From Deltaproteobacteria bacterium (lineage in GTDB: Bacteria; Desulfobacterota; Desulfobacteria; Desulfobacterales; Desulfatirhabdiaceae), in NCBI GenBank assembly GCA_016219185.1, contig JACRBZ010000108.1, forward strand, positions 1-64,000: a stretch of 64,000 nt of DNA, given 5' to 3'. A model generated the notes under the pieces. The model had not been told where the DNA came from and did no database searches. It saw only the letters and a program-made list of their open reading frames with translations. Shown here in pieces: positions 41,373 through 49,773 of the stretch. Each line of letters starts with the position of its first letter. The first letter of the stretch is position 1. Made by a program: the position numbers and the translations under genes.

Positions 41373-43880
41373 TTAAACTTGACGTGATTTATCGCCCTCG
41401 AGGTTGGTGCCATCCACCACCTTGTAAATTCTACAAGGAAGGGCCGTGTGCGGCCATGACCCGAAAACGGGATCGCACATTTCAGGATCGTCTTCCGTCA
41501 GTACGTTGGTGTTCGAAACCCAAATCCCATGCAGATAGGGCTCCTCTCCCGGCATTTCAGGATACCAGAAATGATGCGTCGTCTTTACACACTTCTCGTC
41601 GATTCCGAATGTCAGGCGGGCCCGCTGCTTGATCCGACCTTTTCGGGTTTCAATCCACACCCAATCCCCGTTATTGATGGGCGGACTCGCCATCCTCGCC
41701 GTGTCGAAATGGATATCCACCAACGGCTCCGGCATCATTCTCCTCAGGGAGGGAACTTCGTAAAACTGGGAATGGTAATTCGGCAAATGACGGTCGATAC
41801 CGATCAGCGTTAAAGGATACTCTTCGTAAAGCTCGGGAACATTACGTGGGCTCATTGCCGGCTCGACAAAGTAGGGGATAGGATCATACTCCAGTTCCTC
41901 GAGTATCACCGACCAGATTTCGGCCTTGGCCGTGGGGGTGGCAAAACCGTTCCAGAGCTTGTACTGCTCGGTAATGGGCGGCGGATAATCGAAGCCGACT
42001 TTCTCGGCAAATTCTGCGATATCCTTGCACCCGTAGTCCTTGAGCAATCCCTGAGCTCGCCAGTTGTAGCACTCCGTGAGGTCCTTCCAAGGCCAATCCT
42101 GGCCGAAGCCGAGCCTCTCGGCCAGTCCCTTGAAAACATCATAATCGGAGCGCCGCTCGAATTCGGGAGGCATCACCGCATCGGAGACATGAATGAAATT
42201 GAAAATGTCGCACGGCGTGGAAGGACCGATTTCCGGACGCTCAAACCAGTCGGACATGGGCAGGACATAGTCGCCCATCACCGCGCTGGAAGTCATGGTG
42301 AATTCGAGCGAAACGATGAGATCCAGCTTCTTCATCGCCTCATAGACGCGCTTGGTATTGCCGTATTTGATCATCGGATTGCTTCCATTGATGATCATGG
42401 CGCGGGTACGGTCGGGCTTCTCGTCGATCATGTCCTGCCACATGATATGAGGATGCCCCTGGTTGGAGTACATGGCATTGGACGCGACGCCCCATTGCTT
42501 CTTCTCGTACTTGGCTTTCAGGTCATAACCCTTGAAAGTCAGAGCGCGAAAACGGTCCCAGCCCGGCTGATGCTTTTTCTCTTCTTCACTGAAAGCTTCA
42601 TCCGGTTTCAGCTCCATCTCGTAGATACTGACCAGCTTCTTGTTGTCATAGCAGCCGGTCAGCATTTCGGTCCGATCCATATTGCCCATGATGGATTTGA
42701 TAATATTCTGCAGGCGGAAAACGCTCGAGGAGCCGGGGGCGAAGGCGTCGTAACAGTGCCCCGACACCAGGAATAGACTGGGCTGGTTTTTCGCGTAGGT
42801 TTCGCAGGCATCGACAATCTTGGATGCCGGTATGCCCGTGACCTCGGCGGCTTTTTCCGGAGTCCATTCTTCGGCGCGTTCCGTAAGGAGGGTCCACGCA
42901 GTCTTGCATTCTATGGACTCGCCACTTTTTAGCTTGACGGAATAGGTTCCCGTCAAAGCTTTTTCGACACCTTCATCGAGGTATTTTCGCTCTTCGGCGT
43001 CCCAGACGGCCGAGGCCTTTGTTTTCGTGTTCCATACCACGAAAGCATCTTTGGGGACATTATCGACGAGTTCTTCGGCCCTCAGTATCTTCCCCGTGTC
43101 GGTACGAACGAGAAAAGGTGCATTCGTCCAGTCGCAGACGAATTCCTTGTCGAACCACTCGTTCTGAATGATGAGCCGCAGCCAGGAGAACCACAGGGCT
43201 ATGTCGGTGCCGGGTCGTATCTGAAGCCAGATTGATGACAGGTTCGTCGATGCCGTCGCCCGAGGGTCGACCGCGATCAACTTGACCCCCATCAGTGCCG
43301 CCATCTTGAAGAGAGAGAATATATTCGGAACGGTTTCATGAGTGTTCCCGACAAGAATCATTGACTTGGGCACATTTTCCGGAGAAGGGAAAGGGCTGTT
43401 GGGCCAGCCGAAGGTTTGCTCCGATGTTATGAACTGTACCCCGTAGCAGATCTGTTCATTTCCGATTTTGTTCATGGTCCTGAAGCCGACCATCCATCGC
43501 CAGGGCACCCAGTTGTTGTCGGAATGGTGAGCCGTCCCCGTGGCAAGACAGACCGTGTGAGGGCCGTATTGCTTCTTCAGATCCCCAAGCTTGGCTGCAA
43601 TTTCATCCAATGCCTGGTCCCAAGAGATACGCTCCCATTTGTTCTCCCCACGTTTCCCGGCGCGTTTTAGCGGGTAGTTAATTCGCTTATCCCCATAATG
43701 GTATTCAATGCTTGCCTTGCCATCTTCGGCCAGAAAACCTCTGGTACAGACGTCCACGCAGATTTTTTCCCGGTCCGGCGTGACCTTCACCAGCTTTCCA
43801 TCTTCGAGATGCGCTTTTACAAAACAGGCTGTATGGGCACATCCGTAACATGTGGTTGTTTTGATCTCTGTTTTCCCCAT
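41373..43880 (-). CDS. Large molybdopterin oxidoreductase, acetylene-hydratase-like
   Basis: 835 aa from the ATG at 43880 (GGAGG, 7-base spacing). 4Fe-4S motif CYGCAHTAC with a distal Cys in DVCTRGF; probable metal ligand Cys in EQICYGVQFITSEQ. Bis-MGD motifs include MILVGNTHETVPN, VDPRATASTNLSSIWLQIRP and the C-terminal VSNTNVLTEDDPEMCDPVFG. No Tat signal, so cytoplasmic. It is the first gene of the minus-strand supercluster. It is similar in size and build to the 871-aa enzyme at 33-35.7 kb and shares an about 60-residue insert before the middle domain. Reaction unknown. Confidence 0.86.
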   Translation of the reverse strand: MGKTEIKTTTCYGCAHTACFVKAHLEDGKLVKVTPDREKICVDVCTRGFLAEDGKASIEYHYGDKRINYPLKRAGKRGENKWERISWDQALDEIAAKLGDLKKQYGPHTVCLATGTAHHSDNNWVPWRWMVGFRTMNKIGNEQICYGVQFITSEQTFGWPNSPFPSPENVPKSMILVGNTHETVPNIFSLFKMAALMGVKLIAVDPRATASTNLSSIWLQIRPGTDIALWFSWLRLIIQNEWFDKEFVCDWTNAPFLVRTDTGKILRAEELVDNVPKDAFVVWNTKTKASAVWDAEERKYLDEGVEKALTGTYSVKLKSGESIECKTAWTLLTERAEEWTPEKAAEVTGIPASKIVDACETYAKNQPSLFLVSGHCYDAFAPGSSSVFRLQNIIKSIMGNMDRTEMLTGCYDNKKLVSIYEMELKPDEAFSEEEKKHQPGWDRFRALTFKGYDLKAKYEKKQWGVASNAMYSNQGHPHIMWQDMIDEKPDRTRAMIINGSNPMIKYGNTKRVYEAMKKLDLIVSLEFTMTSSAVMGDYVLPMSDWFERPEIGPSTPCDIFNFIHVSDAVMPPEFERRSDYDVFKGLAERLGFGQDWPWKDLTECYNWRAQGLLKDYGCKDIAEFAEKVGFDYPPPITEQYKLWNGFATPTAKAEIWSVILEELEYDPIPYFVEPAMSPRNVPELYEEYPLTLIGIDRHLPNYHSQFYEVPSLRRMMPEPLVDIHFDTARMASPPINNGDWVWIETRKGRIKQRARLTFGIDEKCVKTTHHFWYPEMPGEEPYLHGIWVSNTNVLTEDDPEMCDPVFGSWPHTALPCRIYKVVDGTNLEGDKSRQV

Positions 43881-44087
43881 TCTTTTTCCTCCAGTTAACG
43901 TTGCATGCAAAAGGCCTTTTTGTCTCGGGGGACATATTGTACGAATCTGAGATGTCAGTTTTTAAGTGGAAGCTAGATTTCGAGTCTTAGGAAAACAATT
44001 ATCCTATTTCTCATTTTTGTTTTTCTTTATTATGTTACTTTATTATCCGACTTATTTATGATACTATAATGTATCTCTTTATTGTGG

Positions 44088-44099
44088 TACTATTTAGTG
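44088..44099 (+). promoter_or_regulatory. Motif TACTATTTAGTG upstream of the molybdoenzyme cluster
   Basis: Same 12-mer as at 28700-28711 (reverse strand). It lies about 210 bases upstream of the 835-aa molybdoenzyme start, next to a second inverted repeat GATAC-TATAAT-GTATC (about 44060-44075). Both may be regulator sites for the minus-strand cluster. Confidence 0.4.
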
Positions 44100-44424
44100 C
44101 AAACTATAAATGTACATTGCATCCTTTGTCAAGTGTTTTTTTCGTTATCGCGCCGGATGAAACTCCAGCACACCCTGCAGGGCGAAATTTTCTGTTGGTG
44201 TCAGCATGAAGCATGAAGCAACGATCCGGAAATTCTGGATAATTCAAGTCGTGAGAGGCTGTGTGGTGAATCGTAATGACGACTTTACAATCTCGACCCA
44301 TCATCTCTGTCGGTTATCGAGTTAATTCGTTGCGGGCCATCAAGACCTTTTACACCAAGTTCCGGAACAAACTGAACTTTGCGATCCAAGGCCACATCGC
44401 CACCGGCCTGATCATACAGTGGGC

Positions 44425-44603
44425 GGACATCAGAAAAGCCAACATACTCGGATTCGGATCATTTACGGCTCGCTGGCCATAGAGGGCAATACACTGAACG
44501 AAGCGAATATCACCCGCGAATTCTGGAGGGTAAGCGGGTCACCGCACCGCCCTGCGAGGTGCAGGAGGCGAAAAACGCTATTACTGCTATCCGTCTCAAT
44601 TAA
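44425..44603 (+). pseudogene. Fic-family protein fragment, frameshifted
   Basis: One frame reads TRIRIIYGSLAIEGNTLNEA, the N-terminal inhibitory/Fic entry motif of Fic (AMP-transferase) proteins. After a frameshift near 44520 the next frame continues ILEGKRVTAPPCEVQEAKNA and stops at 44603. The catalytic HPFxxGNGR motif never appears. This is a decayed fragment. Confidence 0.65.
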
Positions 44604-44665
44604 TTCTTGACTATGAGCTAAATGACAAGGAGTATTTTATGCTTAGCCACTGCATAAAAAGGAGG

Positions 44666-44758
44666 ATGGCTTTGGTGGAAACAGACATTAAGTCCGACTG
44701 TTCCGGAGTGGACTGGATGAAAGCATCGAAAACGCTAAGATGCGTTGGAATGATATAG
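44666..44758 (+). pseudogene. GNAT N-terminal fragment
   Basis: A 30-codon frame ends with SGVDWMKASKTLRCVGMI, resembling the first helices of small GNAT acetyltransferases (VDW...L..VGMA), then stops. It begins right at a GGAGG. No acetyl-CoA loop follows. Another short open stretch (about 44780-44890, ending INWDEEI) is unassigned. Confidence 0.35.
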
Positions 44759-45395
44759 GGCCCCATTGTTCACATTAAAGCGGTGGAAATGAATGAAAAA
44801 GGATTCTCTGTCAAGGCCGGTGAGAAAAGGAGCCAATTTGTCCGATTAATTCTGAATTACCATCAAATAAACTGGGATGAAGAAATCTGACCACCCTTTG
44901 CGAATTCTCAAACGCATATTTTTTTCTTTGTCGGGGCAGTAGCCAGACATCCGCTGGGGATATTGACTTTAAAAACTTGACAAATTATAAGCTGCATCTT
45001 CGATTTTTCATTTTCAAAATAACTGAGAATAATCAAAACAGCCTGGCTCTCTACCGTTTCACCTTATGAATCAGACCATTCAGGGGAGAGCTCATAATTC
45101 GGAAAAATCGTACGCAAAAATGTCGATTTTGTGCTTCATGGAGATAGAAATTCTCAGATGCAAGCCCTCTGGAATCGAGAACACGATGGCAGATAACATG
45201 GCGTCCGATTACGACAAAAATCGTCGTTATGCTGATCAATTTATACCTTTGTCGCTGAAGCCAAAACAAATTCCTTGCCGGTCTTGCCTGATTCGTTATA
45301 ATGCATAAAAAGACAATAAATATATGGCGATACAAATTTAATTATTTAAAATTAATAAAAGTTTATAATATCAAAATGGTAAAGAGGAAAAATTA

Positions 45396-46034
45396 ATGGC
45401 AAGAGAAGTAATGAAGAAAAAACGAATGGAAAAAACTCAACATATAATCAATATCGCCACAGAAGTCTTTGCGGAAAAAGGGTATCATGGTGCCCTGACT
45501 GATGAGATAGCGGATCGCGCAAAGATCAGTAAGCGTAGCATGTATTATTATGTTGGAGATAAAGATACGCTTTATGAAGCGGTTATCAAAAAATTAATGG
45601 ATCAGGTTGCGGGATATCTAAGTTTCGAGATAAAAGATGACGAGACTTTAAAAAATTCGATTAGACGATACATCAGAGGGCTTGCAGAAGTCTCCAAGAT
45701 GCAACAGCTTCATGCTATTGTATTAAGAGAATTTTTTAATGGAGGGAAAAATATTCCTGCCAGTTTGGCGATAGACACTGGTAAATCACTTGAAAATTTT
45801 TTTCTAATTTTTGAAAAAGGTAAAAATGAAGGCGTATTTTCTGATGATATTGATCCGTTTCTTGTTGTATGGATGATTTTTAGCTTTTTTATTCATTGGC
45901 AAATCACGATACCTCATTTACACGAAGCAGGTATGCAAAAGGAGAGAATTGACAAACTGGGCATAGAGATGAACCCCAAACTGATCAAAGAAGTTGAGAA
46001 GCTCTTTGATAAAATGATTTCTCCCTCAAAATAA
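45396..46034 (+). CDS. TetR family transcriptional regulator
   Basis: 212 aa. The N-terminal helix-turn-helix is AKISKRSMYYYVGDKDTLYE (about residues 46-65), preceded by the conserved helix IINIATEVFAEKGYHG. The C-terminal ligand domain is of the TetR_C type found with aliphatic and acyl compounds. A good AGAGGA site precedes the ATG. It is 660 bases upstream of the acyl-CoA dehydrogenase gene in the same direction and may bind the CGAACG-TCG palindrome near that promoter. Confidence 0.88.
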   Translation: MAREVMKKKRMEKTQHIINIATEVFAEKGYHGALTDEIADRAKISKRSMYYYVGDKDTLYEAVIKKLMDQVAGYLSFEIKDDETLKNSIRRYIRGLAEVSKMQQLHAIVLREFFNGGKNIPASLAIDTGKSLENFFLIFEKGKNEGVFSDDIDPFLVVWMIFSFFIHWQITIPHLHEAGMQKERIDKLGIEMNPKLIKEVEKLFDKMISPSK

Positions 46035-46524
46035 TTATTTGTTTCATTTTTCAATAGCCTGTTAAAAGTCATTGTCTTTTTAAAAATCTGCGGTGGCCCG
46101 GTGCTTTAGACAGCTTTTCATTGTGAATAAGCTCTGAGCCAGTTGTGTGACGTAATCACACGCCATGTTATCTGCCATCGTGTTCCCGCTGCCCCTTCCA
46201 CAGCTACCACCGCGACGGAGCCACACGGGTTGACGCAATCACGGCAGACCTTTAGGCTCCCAACAGCTACGGTAAATGGCAGCAGCCGGAATTTGCCGGA
46301 CCGTCCTTAAGCCTCGAAGGGGTTGCCGACAAACGGACACCCCTTTTTGATAAGTCCGCCACCGTCGGTGTCATCATATGATGATCCGGTTCTGTTTCAA
46401 ATCTCGCACTTTCGAAGTTTTCAAAAGCTCCCGTGTTTTCCTGTGATGAAGTTCCGTAAGCCTCGATTCATGATGACAGGAATTGCCTTCAGATGAAGAC
46501 TGACTATCAGGTTATTATAAAAAG
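46035..46524. other. Intergenic stretch without recognised gene
   Basis: About 490 bases with no supported coding frame. It contains a perfect inverted repeat GTGTGA-CGTAA-TCACAC at 46145-46161 and GC-rich sequence at 46190-46350 that could fold, but matches no RNA family I recognise. Confidence 0.4.
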
Positions 46525-46570
46525 CGAACGATCGTATTTTATTGACAGGTGACATGCGATGGGATACTGT
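46525..46570 (+). promoter_or_regulatory. Promoter of the 4-hydroxyacid cluster with CGAACGATCGTA operator
   Basis: TTGACA (46542-46547), 17-base spacer, TACTGT (46565-46570). The palindromic CGAACGATCGTA lies at 46525-46536, 5 bases upstream of the -35 box. An almost identical palindrome stands in the same place at the etfBA promoter. The leader to the first ATG is about 125 bases. Confidence 0.6.
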
Positions 46571-46696
46571 CTTCAGAAACAGGTGATTGATCATTAATTC
46601 AGTTCAATTGCTTATGTATGTTTAGAGGGAATTAATCCGTCACAAAAGCATTTGAATCGACCAGCACTCAGCATGAGATAAAAACAGGAGGCGGTT

Positions 46697-47902
46697 ATGG
46701 ATTTTAGCGTATCGGAAAAGATGCAGACCATTACACAGATGATTGATGAATTTGTGCAAAAAGAAGTGATTCCCCTGGAACCGGCGATGTTGACCCGGGG
46801 CTTCAAGGCGATCCTGCCGGAACTTGAAAAAAAGCGCCAGATGGTCAGGCAGATGGAGTTGTGGGCCCCGAACCACCCAGTGGAATACGGCGGCATGGGA
46901 CTCAACCTGAAAGAGCACGCCCTGGTTTCGGAATGCCTGGGCCGCTCGGTCCTGGGTCATTATGTTTTTGGATGCCAGGCTCCGGATGCCGGCAATATCG
47001 AGATTCTGCACATGTTCGGAACTCCGGAACAAAAAGAAAAGTGGCTGCCCCCCCTGGTAGCCGGCAAAATCCGAAGCTGTTTTTCCATGACCGAAGTGGA
47101 AATGCCAGGCTCCAATCCGGTCATGATGGACACCACTGCCGTTAAAGATGGCAGCGACTATGTCATCAACGGCCAGAAATGGTACACCTCCTCTTCCGAT
47201 GGCGCCCGTTTTGCCATCGTCATGGCCGTGACCAACCCGGAAGCCCACCCTTACCAGCGGGCAAGCATGATCATCGTTCCCACCGACACGCCGGGGTTCA
47301 ACCAGGTGCGAAACATTCCGGTGATGGGCGAGGCCGGCGAGGATTATTTCGGGCATGGCGAGATCCTGTATCAGAATTGCCGCGTGCCCCAATCCAACCT
47401 GCTGGGTCCCGAGGGCAGCGCCTTTGCCATTGCCCAGGAACGCCTGGGGCCAGGCAGGATTCACCACTGCATGCGCTGGATCGGCATCTGCAACCGCTGT
47501 TTTGATCTGATGTGCGCGCGTGCCCTTACCCGGCCCATCGCACCCGGCAAGACCCTGTCCCAAAAAGAGATCGTTCAGGCCTGGATTGCCGAATGCGCCG
47601 CCGATATTCAGGCCGCACGCCTGATGGTGCTTTACGCCGCGGATAGAATCGATAAGGTAGGCGCCAAAGCGGCCCGCACCGAGATCTCCATGATCAAATA
47701 CGTGGTGGCCAACACCATGATGAAGGTGATCGACCGGGCCCTTCAGGTGCACGGCGGCCTCGGCATGACGGATGATACGATCATCGCTTTTTTGTACCGC
47801 CATGAGCGGGCCAGCCGCATTTATGACGGTGCGGACGAGGTGCATAAACTTTCCGTGGCCCGCCAGATTCTGAAGAAATACGCCGGGAAAAAAACCGATT
47901 AA
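46697..47902 (+). CDS. Acyl-CoA dehydrogenase of the ACAD10/ACAD11 type
   Basis: 401 aa with AGGAGG before the ATG. Besides general acyl-CoA dehydrogenase features (CFSMTEVEMPGSNP; YVINGQKWYTSS; QVHGGLGMT) it carries the subgroup signatures CQAPDAGNIEILHMFGTPEQ and RLGPGRIHHCMR, as in ACAD10/11 and LvaC of the Pseudomonas levulinate operon. Those enzymes act on 4-phosphorylated acyl-CoA, eliminating phosphate and giving an enoyl- or 3-hydroxyacyl-CoA. The APH-type kinase gene two genes downstream supplies the phosphorylation step. First gene of the operon. Confidence 0.88.
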   Translation: MDFSVSEKMQTITQMIDEFVQKEVIPLEPAMLTRGFKAILPELEKKRQMVRQMELWAPNHPVEYGGMGLNLKEHALVSECLGRSVLGHYVFGCQAPDAGNIEILHMFGTPEQKEKWLPPLVAGKIRSCFSMTEVEMPGSNPVMMDTTAVKDGSDYVINGQKWYTSSSDGARFAIVMAVTNPEAHPYQRASMIIVPTDTPGFNQVRNIPVMGEAGEDYFGHGEILYQNCRVPQSNLLGPEGSAFAIAQERLGPGRIHHCMRWIGICNRCFDLMCARALTRPIAPGKTLSQKEIVQAWIAECAADIQAARLMVLYAADRIDKVGAKAARTEISMIKYVVANTMMKVIDRALQVHGGLGMTDDTIIAFLYRHERASRIYDGADEVHKLSVARQILKKYAGKKTD

Positions 47903-47903
47903 T

Positions 47904-48629
47904 ATGGATAGTACAATGACTTACGCCGAATTTTGTCAGGAAGCCAACATCTCCAAGATGGAGATATACCAGGAATCCTTTGCCGCCCAGAAATCCATTG
48001 GCCGTGACACCATACGCATCAAAAAAGAAAAGACGGCGGTCAAAAACCTGGACAGTATTTTTGGCGCGGTTCTTAAGATCAGCAACAAAAAAGGCTTCAA
48101 GTCCATGAGCATGCGGGATCTCAGCCGGGAATGCGGGCTGAGCATGGGCGCACTCTACAATTATTTTTCCAGCAAGGATGAACTGCTTGAAATGCTCCAG
48201 CACCAGCGGCGCGCCATTACCGGGAAAATTCTTGAAGAACGGATCGTATCCGAATCCACCCCGCCCGGCAAACTGAAGGCCGCCATCTTTACCCACCTGT
48301 ACCTGAGCGAAGCCATGCAGCCCTGGTTCTATTTCTCGTTCATGGAGACCAAAAACCTTTCTCCGATCGAAAAACAAAAGGCCATAGAAAGCGAACTGGC
48401 AACGGAAAAAATGATTTGCGATATCCTGATCCAGGGGCAGGAGCAAAACGTGTTCAACTCACACGATCCCCTGCTCGGTGCAAGCATGATCAAGGCCATG
48501 CTTCAGGACTGGTATCTGAAACGGGGAAAATACGCGGGAAAAAAAATTTCGGTCGATCAGTACGCAACATATCTGATGGAATTTATCGAGGCATTTTTTA
48601 TGAAAGCCGATCAATGCCCGTTTGATTAA
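47904..48629 (+). CDS. TetR family regulator within the operon
   Basis: 241 aa. An about 50-residue N-terminal extension (AEFCQEANISKMEIYQESFA) precedes the TetR helix-turn-helix (LSRECGLSMGALYNYFSSKD). It starts one base after the dehydrogenase stop and ends 10 bases before the kinase start, so it is an autoregulated operon member. A probable ligand is an acyl-CoA or acid of the pathway. It is the best candidate to bind the palindrome at 46525-46536. Confidence 0.85.
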   Translation: MDSTMTYAEFCQEANISKMEIYQESFAAQKSIGRDTIRIKKEKTAVKNLDSIFGAVLKISNKKGFKSMSMRDLSRECGLSMGALYNYFSSKDELLEMLQHQRRAITGKILEERIVSESTPPGKLKAAIFTHLYLSEAMQPWFYFSFMETKNLSPIEKQKAIESELATEKMICDILIQGQEQNVFNSHDPLLGASMIKAMLQDWYLKRGKYAGKKISVDQYATYLMEFIEAFFMKADQCPFD

Positions 48630-48639
48630 AGGAGAGGTT

Positions 48640-49698
48640 ATGGAATTGATGGATCAGGCATCGGAAGTTCGAAGCGGCGAAGAACTGGATACCGCAAAGA
48701 TTGAGGCCTTTCTTCGGGACATGATCCCGCATCTTGCCGGAAAAATGGCTGTTCGGCAATTTCCCGGCGGCCATTCGAATCTGACGTATCTGATAACATT
48801 TGAAAACAAGGAAATGGTGCTGCGAAGGCCCCCCTTTGGCGCCAAAGTTAAAACCGCCCATGACATGGGGCGGGAATACCGGATTCTCAAAGCGCTGAAA
48901 CCCTTTTACCCCTATTGTCCGGACCCGCTTGCATACTGCGAAGACACGGATGTCATGGGATGTCCCTTCTATATCATGGAACGCATTCAGGGGATTATTT
49001 TGCGCCGGAATCTGCCTGATGGCATGGTCCTGTCGCCTGCCCGGGTGGAACGCCTGTTTCAAAAAGTGGTTGAAACCCATTATGCGCTGCATGCGCTGGA
49101 TTATCGGAAAATCGGGATCGAGGGCTTCGGCAAACCCGAAGGATATGTCCGGCGTCAGGTGGAAGGGTGGAGCAGCCGCTACCGGGCCGCCAGGACCCCG
49201 GATGCCCCGGATTTCGAATCCGTGATGGCCTGGCTTGACGCGAATCAGCCCATGGACTCCCCTCACCCCTGCATCATTCACAATGACTTTAAATTCGACA
49301 ACATTGTTCTGGACAGCAAAGATCCCCTGAACATCATCGGTGTCCTGGACTGGGAAATGGCTACCATCGGCGATCCGCTCATGGATCTGGGCAGTTCGCT
49401 GGGATACTGGGTGGAGCAAGGCGATCCCCCGGAGATGCAGGCCATGAAAACCCTTCCCACCCATCTGGAAGGAGCGCTGACCCGAAAGCAGATGGTGGCA
49501 TATTACAGTAAAGTATCCGGCAGATCCGTGGATCATTTTGAATTTTATTATGGATTCGGATTGTTCCGCCTGGCTGTCATCGCCCAACAAATCTATTACC
49601 GCTTCTTCCATGGACAGACCCGGGACCCGCGGTTCCAGTCCCTGATTTTCGCAGTGACCATTCTGGAGAAAGCCGCCAGACAGCTCTTGGGCCTGTAA
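48640..49698 (+). CDS. APH-family kinase, ACAD10/11 kinase-domain type (LvaA-like)
   Basis: 352 aa from the ATG at 48640 (AAAGGAGAGG upstream). Kinase elements: nucleotide loop FPGGHSNLTYLI, Lys/Arg strand MVLRRPPFG, catalytic loop IIHNDFKFDNIV and metal-binding LDWEMATIGDPLMDL. This subgroup phosphorylates the 4-hydroxyl of 4-hydroxyacyl-CoA in mammalian ACAD10/11 (fused kinase domain) and in LvaA. With the dehydrogenase two genes upstream it forms the two-step 4-hydroxyacyl-CoA isomerising module. The small LvaB partner is not present here. Confidence 0.87.
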   Translation: MELMDQASEVRSGEELDTAKIEAFLRDMIPHLAGKMAVRQFPGGHSNLTYLITFENKEMVLRRPPFGAKVKTAHDMGREYRILKALKPFYPYCPDPLAYCEDTDVMGCPFYIMERIQGIILRRNLPDGMVLSPARVERLFQKVVETHYALHALDYRKIGIEGFGKPEGYVRRQVEGWSSRYRAARTPDAPDFESVMAWLDANQPMDSPHPCIIHNDFKFDNIVLDSKDPLNIIGVLDWEMATIGDPLMDLGSSLGYWVEQGDPPEMQAMKTLPTHLEGALTRKQMVAYYSKVSGRSVDHFEFYYGFGLFRLAVIAQQIYYRFFHGQTRDPRFQSLIFAVTILEKAARQLLGL

Positions 49699-49773
49699 CC
49701 CTTTGAAGCAGGCACTTCGAGATAATTAATCATTCCATCATCACAACCTACTTTTTCGATTCAAGGAGGTAAC

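Larger units (their letters stand above)
43881..45395. other. 1.5-kb decayed intergenic region
   Basis: Between the divergent molybdoenzyme and TetR genes I see no intact gene. The AT-rich part 43960-44110 holds the inverted repeats noted above. The part 44270-44900 holds Fic and GNAT fragments. The part 44900-45395 shows nothing recognisable beyond a TATAAT at 45364-45369 close to the TetR start. Confidence 0.55.

Noticed and set aside
19106-43880. Selenocysteine in the molybdoenzymes
   Set aside because: Each predicted metal-ligand position reads Cys and no in-frame TGA interrupts the genes.
46145-46161. GTGTGA-CGTAA-TCACAC as operator of the acyl-CoA operon
   Set aside because: It is about 380 bases upstream of the promoter and nearer the TetR gene end; only kept as an inverted repeat.
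46640-47845. 401-codon minus-strand frame opposite the acyl-CoA dehydrogenase
   Set aside because: Shadow of the dehydrogenase, which has subgroup-specific motifs on the other strand.
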